From Raphanus sativus (taxonomy: Eukaryota; Streptophyta; Magnoliopsida; Brassicales; Brassicaceae), in NCBI RefSeq assembly GCF_000801105.2, contig NC_079512.1, positions 1 to 64,000 on the forward strand: DNA of 64,000 bases. The letters run 5' to 3'. Within the stretch, counting starts at the first letter, position 1, and each line of letters opens with the position of its first letter. The position numbers were made by a program, and so were the translations under genes. Below the pieces are notes generated by a model. It was not told the DNA's origin, did no database searches, and saw only the letters and a list, made by a program, of their open reading frames with translations. Below are positions 1 to 15,330 of this stretch, in pieces.

Positions 1-82
1 CAATAACAGAAAAAAAGTCATCATCTCTCCTCTTGCCCCCACCCAGTCATTCTCCGTCCTCGAAAATCAGTTTTTCAAGGGG

Positions 83-358
83 GTAAGCTTTTCAATTGTT
101 TTCACGATGTAATCTCAGGTCAATTTATGTGGTTGTTCGTTAAAAGTTTCTAATTTAGAACGCCTTGTTGGTGGGTGCAAAAGCTCTTCTTACACGAACT
201 TGTGTTGAGATTCTTGTTAATGTAAGAGAATGCCTTTGGTTCTAGATAAAAATCGTTCCTTTTCAAAAACAGTTATATAAAAAACGTTCCTTTTAGAACT
301 CTGATGATTCAATAGTATTGCTATGTGTTTAATTGAATAGGAACTTGTTTGTTTGTAG
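83..358 (+). other. Probable 5'-UTR intron of the SYP52-like locus
   Basis: A GTAAGC donor at 83 and a TTTGTTTGTAG acceptor ending at 358 bracket a T-rich stretch just upstream of the ATG-like codon at 368. The pyrimidine-rich leader before it (TCATCATCTCTCC) looks like a plant 5' UTR. Inferred from splice consensus only. Confidence 0.4.
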
Positions 359-367
359 TTGGAGGTC

Positions 368-1499
368 ATGGGGTCTCTTCTGATACATGGATGAGAGAGT
401 AACAACGAGGCTTTAAAACTCTGGAGGATATAAACGGCATGATGTCTGAAAGAAACTCCCTCTGGTTAACCGGACCTGCTCTCAGCGCCGTGCTTCAGCG
501 ATACGAAGAAAGATCACCATTCTGGGGACACGATTAGACAGTCTTCTTCAATCCCTTCTCGTTAAAGTTCCTGGGAAGCAACAACATGTGTAAGTAAGCT
601 GTTAAGACAGAGATGGTTTCTTTCATGTGTCGGTCTTTTAACCTATGTGAAAACGCAGGTCGGAGAAAGAGATGAATCGTCGCAAGGATATGGTTGGGAA
701 CTTGAGATCAAAGGCGAATCAGGTGGCGTTCTGCTTTGAACATGTCTAATTTCGCAAATAGAGACAGCTTGCTTGGGACGGATACAAAGCCTGATGATGC
801 AATGAACAGAGTCTCTGGCATGGACAACCAAGGCATTGTTCAGTTTCAGAGACAGGTTATGAGAGGTATGCTCTGTCACTATCACATCTATCCTAGGATC
901 TTAGTGATGATATTGGCATCTATATTATTATTCTCTCTTGGATTGCTTTTTTTCGATATGTAGAACAAGATGAAGGGCTTGAGAAGTTGGAGGAAACAGT
1001 CATGAGTACCAAACACATTGCTCTCGCTGTCAATGAGGAGCTCACTCTACAGACAAGGCTTATCGTATGTTTCTGCTGCTGTGTTTTTTTCATTGTTTTT
1101 TGCTGCATTTTCTTGATTTTTTTGTTTCCCCTGCATGCAGGATGACTTAGACTACCATGTGGATGTTACGGACTCTCGCTTACGGGTAATTATATTCTTT
1201 GAACTAATTAAACTTGCATCGAAGGCAAGCAAGTCCATTGCAGGAATAGATTGATGTCCTGCAATGTCCAAGAAGTACCTCTGTAGTTGCCTTTTGAATA
1301 GATTGAGTCACATCTCCCTTTGGACGTAATGTGGCCTGATTGTGTGTTTCTTAAATAATATGACAGCGTGTGCAGAAGAGCCTTGCGGTGATGAACAAGA
1401 ATATGAAAGGAGGTTGCTCATGCATGTCCATGCTCTTGTCAGTGCTTGGAATCGTTGGTCTTGCTCTTGTCATTTGGGCTTCTGGTTAAGTACATGTAA
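368..1499 (+). pseudogene. SYP52: SYP5-type syntaxin (SYP51/SYP52-like) with several frameshifts
   Basis: The intact family encodes a Qc-SNARE of the trans-Golgi network, prevacuolar compartment and vacuole. Five exons fit GT-AG rules: about 368-589, 659-865, 964-1064, 1141-1185 and 1367-1499. Recognisable blocks are KEMNRRKDMVGNLRSKANQ, MSNFANRDSLLG, the SNARE helix (STKHIALAVNEELTLQTRLI, DDLDYHVDVTDSRLRR) and a C-terminal membrane segment (LLSVLGIVGLALVIW). Exon 1 has at least three indels: near the ATG, near 395-425 and near 486. A one-base insertion lies near 733, and an extra G near 1478 turns the family's LVKYM-type end into an early stop at 1487-1489. The exon junctions themselves are clean. 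It sits tail-to-tail with the ABC1K3-like gene, as in Arabidopsis (At1g79590/At1g79600). Either a recently decayed copy or an assembly with uncorrected indels; I favour decay because neighbouring genes read cleanly. Confidence 0.8.
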
Positions 1500-1882
1500 T
1501 GCCCACCAATCACAACTGTTTCTATCGGCCTCTCCTCTATGCGAATGGTTTGTCTTTGTGCTCTCGTTGCTGTATGCAAAAACCCTTGAAAAAGTATATA
1601 ATCTGTATTGGCTTTCATATGTTCACGAAATGTAGTCAAAGTTGTATGTTTGTGTGTAGTATTATATACTTTTTCTTTGCACAAGACATGTATAAAGACA
1701 AAGAATGACACTAATATATTACTATAACGTGAAGCAATTCTGTGGTTTGCGAATGTGTCTCGCCTTTAATATACAGTTTACCATTACGATGAGACAAGAA
1801 AAGAAGCAACTACGGGACTGTGAAGGAGATGGTGTTGTGGCTCGAAGGAGTTGCTGCAGAAACCTAGCTGCTAGACGTTGCC

Positions 1883-4212
1883 CTACACCTCCTTGCAACA
1901 CGTCCTCCTAGTCTTCTTGCTTCCGGTTGGCAACACCTGATAACAACAAACAACAAACCAATAGATCAAATCAGTACATCACTATTGGGCTGTGCACAAT
2001 GTCAATGAAGAGGAGATTATATTTACTTACCTGTACTATTGGCTGCAAAATAGCTGGGTCAAAGCTTTCTGAAGACTGAAGAAGCCCCCAGATTCTTGCG
2101 ACCTGGTCTCTTAGCTCGAGCGTGCTTTCCAGTTCCGTGGGATTCATTGTCAGAGGGCCACCACCATTCCCATTACCATTGAAGACGAGAGACCTCATAA
2201 ACTCAGGCATGGAATTGTACGTGTCGACAACACTTCCAAGTGCAAACGCTTCACTGACTCTCACAGCTTCTTTAATCACCAGCACTCTAAGCTCTTCTCC
2301 GTTTGGATCTAGCAGCAGCTTCAACACAGGCTGCAGAGCGTCTTTCGACGAGAAGTCCCTATCTTTGCTCCCCTGTTGCAGAAGGTTCTCGAGCCTGTTC
2401 CACCTGAACTTCCCATCTTTGAACAGTAGCTCGATAAGCGCATCTCTCAGATACGGGTTCTGATCAGTGAGAAGCCTCTTGGCAAAGTAGGGGTAAGACG
2501 CAGCCAACACTTTGAAGTCAGGATCTGCGTAAAGCGCCAAACCTTCGAGCACGGTGAGCGACCTCAGGATCAAAGCGTAGTAGGCAGGGACATCAAACGG
2601 ATACTGATAGAAGACAGCACCTAAACCATCAACCAATGTCTTGAAATTGAGCTCGCTGACCGTGTAGTTAAGCGCGTCGTCGAAGAAGTCTCTCAGAGCT
2701 GGTATGATGGGAGTAACATCCACATCAGGAGACAAGAACTTCAAAGCGTAGTAGTCTCTAGCCATGGCTTCGTAATCTCTGTTGACCAAATGAACAACAT
2801 GGCCTATGATCGCAAACCTAGCTTCCTCCGGCGTCTCACTCATCATGCCAAAGTCTAGAAAGGCGAGTTTCCCATCAGGTGTGCCAATAAGTTACCAGGA
2901 TGAGGGTCAGCGTGGAAAAAACCATACTCCAGGAGCTGCCTTAGGCTGCACTGGATTCCTGTGTTCACGAGATCAAGAACCTTCAGACCTTGACTCTCGA
3001 TGGCAACTTGCTCGTTCAGTTTAGTCCCCTCCACCCATTCCATCGTCAGCACCTTGCGGCTGGTGTAGTCCCAGAAGATATCGGGCACAAGAACATCAGC
3101 TTTGTCAGCGTACAGTTTCTTGAACCTCCTGGCGTTTTGGGCCTCCTGGACGTAGTTGAGCTCCTGGTAAACTCTGCAGGCGAACTCGTCGATAAGGGCG
3201 AGGACGTCGGTGGTGATGAAGTCCACGTACTTGTTGATGAGTTTCCCAACTCCTCTGATGAGGTAGAAGTCGAGACCAATGGCTTCTTCGATCCCGGGGC
3301 GTTGGACTTTGACAGCAACAACCTGACCCGAGTACCTCAGGTGGGCTTTGTAAACCTGGCCAAGACTGGCCGCTGCGATTGGGTCGGGGGATATATTGGA
3401 GAAGATGGATTCTAAAGACAAATCCAACTCTCTTTCGATGCAAGCAAAGGCCTCTGCATCAGGGAAGGTTGGCAAAGCATCCTACTTAGGCACTCAAAAC
3501 ACACATATAGACAAAGTTAGAGAAATGTTCTCATATCTAGATGAGTAAATCAAGAAGAGACGTGAACCTGAAGCTCAGCAAGCTCTTCGAGGTAATCGGG
3601 AGGACAGAGGTCGGGTCGGGTGGATAAACCTTGACCCAACTTAACAAAAGTGGGCCCCAGACGAGTGAAGATCCTTCGGAGCTCACCGGCTCTCTTCTTC
3701 ATGTTCAGCTCTAGCTTCCCTTGCCTTTGATCAATCCCAAGTTTCAGAGCGAAGCCACCCAAAGCTGTCAATATCTCCACACTTCTCCGCAAAGCCTAAT
3801 GCATAATCTCTCTTCAGTTTCTAAGTTCAAGAACTTTTTACAAAAGAATTCAAAGTCAGGAGGGAGGAGCTATAACCTTGAGAGGCTGAGAGCCATGTTT
3901 CCAGGCGATAAGCTCCGGGGAATAAACAGAAGCGTCGACAGCACGACCAAGAGCACGCCCCTCCGCTTGAAGATCATCCGCGAGATCAGCACGTTTGTAT
4001 TGTACAACAGGCGCAGGGGTTGGTCTTGACGAGGATGAGGGAGGACTTGGGGCAGCTCCATCTTCCCCCCTGGGCCTAGCTTGAACAAGAGCTGCACGAG
4101 CTAGTCTCCTCCGATTCACAAAGAGAAACTTAGACTTTACACCTTGTCTTCTTGAATTGCCATCACCGAATAGAGTTAAACCCAGCGACTGGCCAAACAC
4201 AAGACTCGTCAT
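1883..4212 (-). pseudogene. ABC1K3: ABC1-like kinase (ABC1K3 type), frameshifted
   Basis: The intact family is a chloroplast plastoglobule atypical (UbiB/ADCK) kinase in prenylquinone and tocopherol metabolism. Exons on the minus strand: 4212-3877 (transit-peptide-like N-terminus, start MTSLVFGQSLGL), 3795-3568 (the KxGQ region, VKLGQGLSTRPDLCP), 3481-2031 (kinase core) and 1936-1883. Visible motifs: the Ala-rich loop PIAAASLGQVYKA, AVKVQRPGI, FFHADPHPGNLL and LAFLDFGMM. Exon 3 is broken at about 2881: one A is missing between NLLA and PDGKLAFLDFG, so the frame closes at 2855 before the metal-binding DFG. The last exon also carries a two-base deletion and a one-base insertion compared with the expected VLQQPEARR end, giving a stop at 1883-1885. 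All other splice frames agree. Assembly error is the alternative. Confidence 0.85.
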
Positions 4213-4680
4213 CGTTGTAAAACCAGAGAGAGAGAGAGAAGAGAAGAAAGAATTTAAGATTGCTCCTCAGCCAGTAACGGCCATGAAAGAAGAGGAAAGA
4301 GAGAGAGAGAGAGAAACGAGGAGATATTTGTAAAGTAAGCGTGAGATGGAGAGAGTTACAAGAGTTTCTTTGCTTACTTCACCTAAAAATAAAACTCCTT
4401 CAAAAAACAAGGTCCACACTTGTGGCGTGCCGTGACGTTTCTCTATTTAACTCGAAGGAAACTAAAATACTTACAAAAAGACAAAAGGAATTAAAAACCA
4501 AACCTATCTAGAGCACAAGATTCGTGGGATTTTGACATTTCTAATCTCAGCCACGACCGTTCTCTTTTTTTTTTTCTTTTGTGAATGTAAGTAGCCAAAA
4601 CAATATCCACAAAGGTTCATTCAGACATAGCAGACTATTATTATATACTTGAAAGCAGACTTGATATTTTCCGAGTGTAG
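4213..4680 (-). promoter_or_regulatory. 5' region of ABC1K3-like gene
   Basis: Contains GA/AG microsatellites at about 4228-4240 and 4297-4314 that would lie in the 5' UTR of the minus-strand gene. No TATA box stands out and no other coding sequence was seen. Confidence 0.35.
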
Positions 4681-4684
4681 GTTA

Positions 4685-6445
4685 AATCAGTAATTTACCT
4701 CTTAAGGAACTCGCTTAGTTTTTGTCCTAGATCCACTTCTCTGATGGTGAATCTTCATCATCAAACCTAGTCATATAACAAAAAACATAAAATAGGTATT
4801 AACCATGTCCTGTTTTCTGCATTGAGAGACCAGGATTAACTTTACATTTGAGGAGAAAAATAGGAGGTCTTTAGGACATTATGCTATCTAAATAACCAAA
4901 TCATAAACAGTATATTACTTTCACTTGACTAACATCACCAAGGATTGGTATCATGGCTATCGCTTACAACCTCTAGGGCTTCAAGCATTGTACCAGTGGG
5001 TGGATCCTCCAGTTGGCAAAACCTGAAATCAATTCCAGTAGCATCAGTGATCATATAAAGCATAGAATAATTTGGCTTACCTATTAGCAACAGAAACACT
5101 TCCATCAGTACTAAAGAAGGGATGGCTTACCGCTAAAACAACGATGGCTATAGCCTGTAGGCCTGTAGTTGCTGTGAAGATAGTTTTACCATGTCCTTCT
5201 GGGAGACCGTGAACAGTTGCAGAGTAAGAGCAAAGCCATTGCATTTCAGTTTCCTATGCAACCCACATGTCTTGTTTACTATTTACTGAAACCACATCTA
5301 CTTATGGAAACAAAGAGCGGTGGTGTCTTACGACTGTACCAAAGTGCTTTTTGATGCGTCATAGGTATTTTCTTAGTGCTAGGTCCCCAACCAAACACAT
5401 TAGCTGCCCCGAGTAAGACATATAGACAGAAATCAACCATCAAAATGTTTGAGAGTATACGAATCAAATGCATAAACAAATATCTTTGCCAGGGAAGATA
5501 TCAGATGAAAAAAATTGCAACCACAAATAGACGCAAACCTGCAGACATTGAACCGACAAAGGTTACGAGAAACCAGATTATCACCATAAAGAAATTCTAA
5601 ACAGATGAGTGACTTCTCACCGAATACATATCGGCCTGCACCCTACCCTAGTTTAAAGCCCCTTGTTAACATATCTAACAATTTTGCCAGAAATAACATT
5701 AAAATAGAGAGAGAGAGAAAGTGATATTTTTCATCCTAGATTCCTAAGGTATCAGAAAGCACTACTCAAAAGCAACTAACAGCATCATTCAAAACTGATT
5801 CTCCAAACACCAAATTTACATCCGGTCCAAGTTTCTTGCAAAACAATTACAGTAGTAAGTAGTGGTAGAAGCAGCAAGAGGAAGTAGCTGAAATATAGAC
5901 AAGACGGTGACAGGATCAGTGGCTGAGATAAGAGAGCCAAAAATGAGCACTATGGAAGTCTGTACATGAGAAACATCACACCGCCATTGAAAAAAAAAAC
6001 GAAACTTATGAACAACGGAAAGACAAACAGAAGACATTCAAAGGACAGAGACTACTAGCACGCCAGTAGCAATGGAAGCAATACAAAAAGCTCTAAGTAG
6101 AGAAAAAAGTGACAATGGCACCAAAGTTTGAAAAGAAAGGTCTTTGCATCAACACATTCGTCTACGTATATATGTAAAAGTAAGTATACTCCTTCAGAAA
6201 AACAGCAATAAAAAAATATCAAAATTAAATCAAAAGAAGAACTTGAACGAACCTTTATGCTAGTAGTCTCCCATGTTATCTAAACCACCTAATATCAGAG
6301 CCCTAATTTGGCACAAATTTCACTAGGAACAATCAAAACCGAAGAAACAAACCGATGAGAGAAGGGAAGCCACTAGCTTCGGATCATGATCTGCGGCTTG
6401 CTGCTTCTCTTGGGTCGTGAATCTAAAATCCTAGGGTTTCTATCA
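4685..6445 (-). pseudogene. NHX6: Endosomal Na+(K+)/H+ exchanger (NHX5/NHX6-like), internally deleted
   Basis: Exon remnants of an endosomal/Golgi cation-proton antiporter lie in the correct order on the minus strand. The N-terminal piece QEKQQAADHDP is near 6400. The transmembrane segment LISATDPVTVLSIFQ is near 5900-5945. Then come AANVFGWG...KIPMTHQKALWYS (about 5325-5410), AMAFALTLQ and LPEGHGKTIFTATTG (about 5150-5245), GGST..TMLEALEVVSDSHDT (about 4935-5015) and a C-terminal DDEDSPSE...LGQKLSEFLK (about 4700-4770). Most of the membrane domain between the second and third blocks is missing, and frameshifts occur near 5200 and 5005. No open frame longer than about 70 codons remains. Its position between the ABC1K3-like gene and the LRR receptor kinase matches Arabidopsis At1g79610. 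Confidence 0.8.
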
Positions 6446-6640
6446 ATGTAAACTTGCTCTCGTTTTTGATGAAAATTCGTTCAACACTTCTTGCTTTTTA
6501 TAGGATTCAGTGTCCCCGTTTTGGGCTTTAATGAGCCTACAAGTTATTGAGCCCAACCAATCCTTTGATTATTCGGCCCAACCAATCCTTTGATAAATTA
6601 ATTTGTAAAGCTATTAAGCCCAACTACGAATATAAATTAT
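6415..6640 (-). promoter_or_regulatory. Old promoter with telo-box and site II motifs
   Basis: Just upstream of the NHX6-like remnant are a telo-box (CCTAGGGTTT, about 6432) and several GGCCCAA/GAGCCCAA/TGGGCTT site II-type motifs at 6522-6620. An 18-bp unit, CCCAACCAATCCTTTGAT, occurs twice (about 6553 and 6580). This pairing is typical of plant housekeeping promoters. It probably belonged to the decayed exchanger. Confidence 0.45.
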
Positions 6641-7032
6641 ATATTAATAGTTTTACGGTAATTATATTAATTTCTAATTTGTAAATTTTTAAAATATAAT
6701 ATTAATTTTTTTTAATTTTGTAAAATTTTAAAATATTTATTTTTATCAAAGAATTTTCAATTATATAATACCATATTCTGGATATATCTTTTCAATATTA
6801 TTAAGAAAATAATATTTATAGTTTTATGTTCATATTTTTATTCATTAAAAATAAATACTGATAATTTATATAACCAGAATTTGTTAAGAAACCATTAGTA
6901 ATATACTAATATATCATTTTGAAAAGAAATTAATGATTACATTAACTTTCATAACTCCGTTTAATGCTTTGCTCATTGTCTCTTTTCTGACACAAAAGAA
7001 GGAAACTCAAAGAGGTGTTTGTTTCTTCATCA
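6641..7032. other. AT-rich intergenic DNA
   Basis: Strongly AT-rich with short poly-A and poly-T runs. It lies between the start of the NHX6 remnant and the 3' end of the receptor kinase gene, whose polyadenylation signals it probably contains. No coding or repeat structure recognised. Confidence 0.5.
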
Positions 7033-11620
<4,588 letters not shown>

Positions 11621-12715
11621 TGTTCCTCAAAATACATGAGTTCTTGAAGTTTGATATTTAAGTGAAATTTATTAGAGAACAAATAGTTTAAAGTAGCTTC
11701 CTTGTGAGACAAGATTAATCATTATTTGATCAAATTCAAGAAAGACAAAATGTGTATGGAAAGTGCGCCAATAGGAACACGAGTGCTACCAAGAAGAGTT
11801 GGTTTCATTTGCTTTTAATCAATTTTTCCTTTACTTCGAAGTCAATTTAACGGCTGGTATGTCTCTTTTTCTGAAAATACTTTTTAGTTATTAAAACATT
11901 TGAGTGATACATATCCAAATAAGTACAAAATCATTTCAGATAACCAATACAAATATAATCATGTAAGCTTAAGTTACCGTTAAGCTATGTTTTATAATCA
12001 AAGCAACCTTCTTCCATCATTATGCTAACACAAAGATGATAGTGGAATCTACAACTACAAGTGGGTCCTGTCAGCACCAACCATATCAATATTCTCATTA
12101 TTTGTTAAAACAAAGAGAATAAATACAATTTGTTTTACAAGCTTCATTCGAGCGTAATACCTAAATTTTAAGAATATAAATTTAAATCTAATATAAATAT
12201 AAATGTTTGATATTATTAAATAAAAAATGAATTATAGAAATTATTTAAATTTTTAAGACATTTTCAAATTGACACTCTAGTAAAAACTTCAAATGAAAGC
12301 ATAAAATGTTTTAGTGTTTTTATTAATGGAAGTCTTAGTGTTTTTCTAAAAACTCTACTAATCAAGGTCTTAAACATTTTTTATTGTGAGACCATGAGTT
12401 AAAGAAAAGCAATACAAACAATAATATATATATATATAACTGGTCAACAAATAATGCTTTGATAAAGAAACATTCAGCATTTTACTTCAAAAACTATTAA
12501 TTTAAATATTGTTGTCTTATTAGACAAAAAAAATATTGTTGTCTTGTTGTGAATTATATATGTATGATGAACAATCTCACATGTCTAAAATATTAACTGG
12601 AAGAAGAAGAAAAAAAAAGTTGGATATATGAAACAAAGAACATGGTGATGATGTGTGGTGTTTGTGTAGGTTTTAACTTAAGAAGCACACAAGTAAACAA
12701 AAAAAATAAAAGAAT
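11621..12715 (-). other. Promoter side of the receptor kinase and 3' flank of the PP2C gene
   Basis: AT-rich, with an (AT)n run near 12427-12440. The receptor kinase 5' UTR (about 11621-11680) and the PP2C 3' UTR (about 12600-12715) lie at its two ends. No further gene, and no confident regulatory motif. Confidence 0.4.
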
Positions 12716-14739
12716 TCACAACCATTTTCTCCAACTAGTTGATCTAAGCTCACCAGAGAACAACCTTGGAATGCTCAATAAACTATTAACCCTAGTCAAC
12801 CCTTCCAAAGCAGACCACTCTTCATCATCCTGTGCAACCGATATACACTCAGCAATTGTCATTGTCATCATCTTCGACTCAATCCCACAACTCTTAGGTG
12901 CACTTTCCTCTTTAACCTGAACAATCTCATCCTCCTCCTCCTCCTTGTTACTAATACTGACACTCTCTACAGAGTCTTCTTTGTGAGAATCCTTTGCTAC
13001 ATTGCTTGAATCTTGGAGAAAGAGGCAGACTACAGTGCAGTCATCGTTCTTGGAAGTTGGATACTTGATTCTCCATGATCTAACAGCTGTGTCCACTAGA
13101 GCTCTAGCTGCTGTGCTTCGACTAGGAGCTGAAGCAATAACGTCCACAGCTTCTTTGTTTGACAACACATCCCATACCCCGTCGCTAGCAAGAATAATGA
13201 ACTCATCTCCTTCGGTAAGGCGGCGGTAGTTGATGTCAGGGACCGAGATAAGACCGTAATCTTTGAGACAGAAGTCACCAAAAGCTCGAGCCATTGCTAA
13301 ACCAGGTGAGTCGCTGTTTGGTAGCCATACACGAGCTACCTCAGGCTCATCTTGCAACGCAAACACTCTGCCTTTACATTTTTGGATTCTCGCTGATTCA
13401 CCTGAGAGAGAGTACATAGAAAAGAGAACGTTACAAAACTGGCTTCTCATTCTTCAAGAGGTTTTAAAGATCTAACATACTTGGCAGGTCTGGTTTTAAG
13501 TCTATGGTTAATTGTACAGCGACCAAAGCATTGTCTTGATCTCTTGTGGCAAGAACGGCTCTAGAGTCACCGATGTTTCCGACCACCAAGTCCTCGCCCT
13601 AAAACGGAATCATTAATAGTTGGATGCATTTTAAGCAAGAAGTCTAAAGCAAGTACCTGTTTGATCAAAGTGACTGAAGTTGTGCCGCTGCAGAAACAAT
13701 CAATAGTAGGGTGCATTTTAAGCTCTTTATCTATCTGCTGACAAGACTTGAGCAAGGCTTGTTTAAGAGGCAGATACATCTCGGGAAGCTGTTCACCGTT
13801 TGGATTCAACTCACACCATTGCTCATCCATAGTAGTAGTAGTTACAGACTCGTTTCTCTGCCCTTCTTCTTCTTCATCCTCGTTTGCTAAGACGCTTTGT
13901 TCTGACTCTGATGCTAGTTTCAACTGTGTTGAGAGTGTGAAGGGCAGTGTGTCTCGGACTTTCTTGGCGACCATATGACCAAATGGTCCGTGTCCATCGA
14001 ACACACCACAAAACACTGTATCGTCTCTTGAACAAAAGTTCTGGAATTTAAATAGTTTTCATGAGTTATACTATTGTTTTTCTTGTTTACAAGAACAAAA
14101 AAAAAATACTATTGTTTTTCTGTTTAAATGTAACATTAAAAAGAAGTAAGAAGATATAGAAGAAACTAGTGGTCCCTTCACAACTATGTGGAAACAGGTC
14201 AAGACATGCACAAGAAGAACACAAAGACACATCATTTTCAAAGCTCTAAGCTCTGTGATGGTCCCAAAAAAAAAAGAAAAAAAAAGACATGCAACATTCC
14301 AAGTTTCTCTCAATAACTAAGCACTAGCAACAAAAGAACAATGCAAACCATGTTTTGAATCAAGACACATGCACAAGAAATCAAGTAGCTTTCCTCAAAC
14401 ATTTGAACGAACTTAGTGAAGAGATCATTTCCTAGTAAAATGGGTTTGCAAAAGATTAAAAACTTTGCAGAGAGTATTAAGGAAACCAACCTCAAAAAAG
14501 AGCATAGCGTCTTGATTGGTTCCTTTCTTGCCTTGCTGTGTGTAAAGACATACACTTTTACTTGAACCATTCGAGATCAACCGATCCAACACCTGTTGTG
14601 TCCCTTCGATTTCGCCGCCGCCCTTGTAACCTCTCGGCCGCCGCCACCGTCCGGAGCCTAGTGTATCCTCAGCCGTAGAGGCGGTGGTGGTGCTTGTTTC
14701 TCCTGGTTCCTTCCTATCTACTGAATGACACAGACCCAT
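12716..14739 (-). CDS. Protein phosphatase 2C (At1g79630 type)
   Basis: Mg2+/Mn2+-dependent Ser/Thr phosphatase, 478 aa by my exon count. Exons 14739-14491, 14040-13657, 13598-13481 and 13401-12716; every junction keeps frame. The N-terminus MGLCHS has Gly2 and Cys4, the usual signature for myristoylation plus palmitoylation, so membrane attachment is likely. Metal-binding and catalytic motifs in order: QDAMLFFE, VFCGVFDGHGPFGH, TTSVTLIKQ, GNIGDSRAVLA, SPGLAMARAFGD, ILASDGVWDVLSN and NDDCTVVCLFL. An acidic linker (ANEDEEEEGQ, around residues 115-125) follows the DGHG block. The C-terminal tail after the catalytic domain ends in ECISVAQDDEEWSALEGL and SGELRSTSWRKWL, characteristic of this clade. 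No signs of damage. Confidence 0.92.
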
Positions 14740-15330
14740 TTTGAAAATCAAGATCGAAATCTAAGAACTTTCTGGGAGTTTTTGTCTGTAAAATCTCTCT
14801 CCTACGATTCTTTTGAAGCCAATACTAGCAGACCAACGTTTACTTACTCCACTTCCACGTTCGAGAGATGAAGTAGTGTGATGCTACAAAGAAAGAAACA
14901 ATTGAAATTGAATTGAGAGAGAAAGGGGGAGACGAATGATCAGATCCTTTCAGACAAAGGTCATAGTTTGGAATCAAACGCTCAAGTACTCTGCCCGAAA
15001 AAAAAAGAGTTGAGATACTCATGTCCGAAACTGCCCGGATTTAGAAATTCATTTATTTTTATTTTTACACGAAAATTTATAAAAAAACAACGAAACCAAG
15101 AGAAACTTCTATAATTACAACTCTATCTAGGACTATCCAAACCCGGATCCAGAACCGACCCAAACAAATCGGATATCCACTTCCAGAAATTGAATTCCCT
15201 AATACGTTTCCCCTCTCTCCCCATATTGATTGATTGAAAAGACACCGTCTCTCACTAAGTAGAATTTATTCGAGTTATCTGAAAACCCTACTCAATTCGA
15301 ATCCTCAATCGACAATCAAAAACACAAATC
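14740..15330. other. PP2C 5' UTR and left margin of the VANDAL-like element
   Basis: 14740-15025 is the pyrimidine-rich leader and promoter region of the minus-strand PP2C gene (TCTCTCTCCTAC-type tracts read on the minus strand). From about 15040 the sequence becomes A/T-rich and leads into the transposon gene at 15331. I could not fix the transposon's left end or a 9-bp target duplication. Confidence 0.35.

Noticed and set aside
1342..1708. Open frames overlapping the last SYP52-like exon and its 3' UTR
   Set aside because: Other-frame shadows of the syntaxin exon and UTR; the SNARE reading explains the exon.
13598..13730. Intron text ATTAATAGTTGGATGCATTTTAAGC resembling a nearby PP2C exon segment (about 13,700-13,725)
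   Set aside because: Looks like a small local duplication inside the intron. Splice sites and the protein frame are intact without it, so it has no clear meaning.
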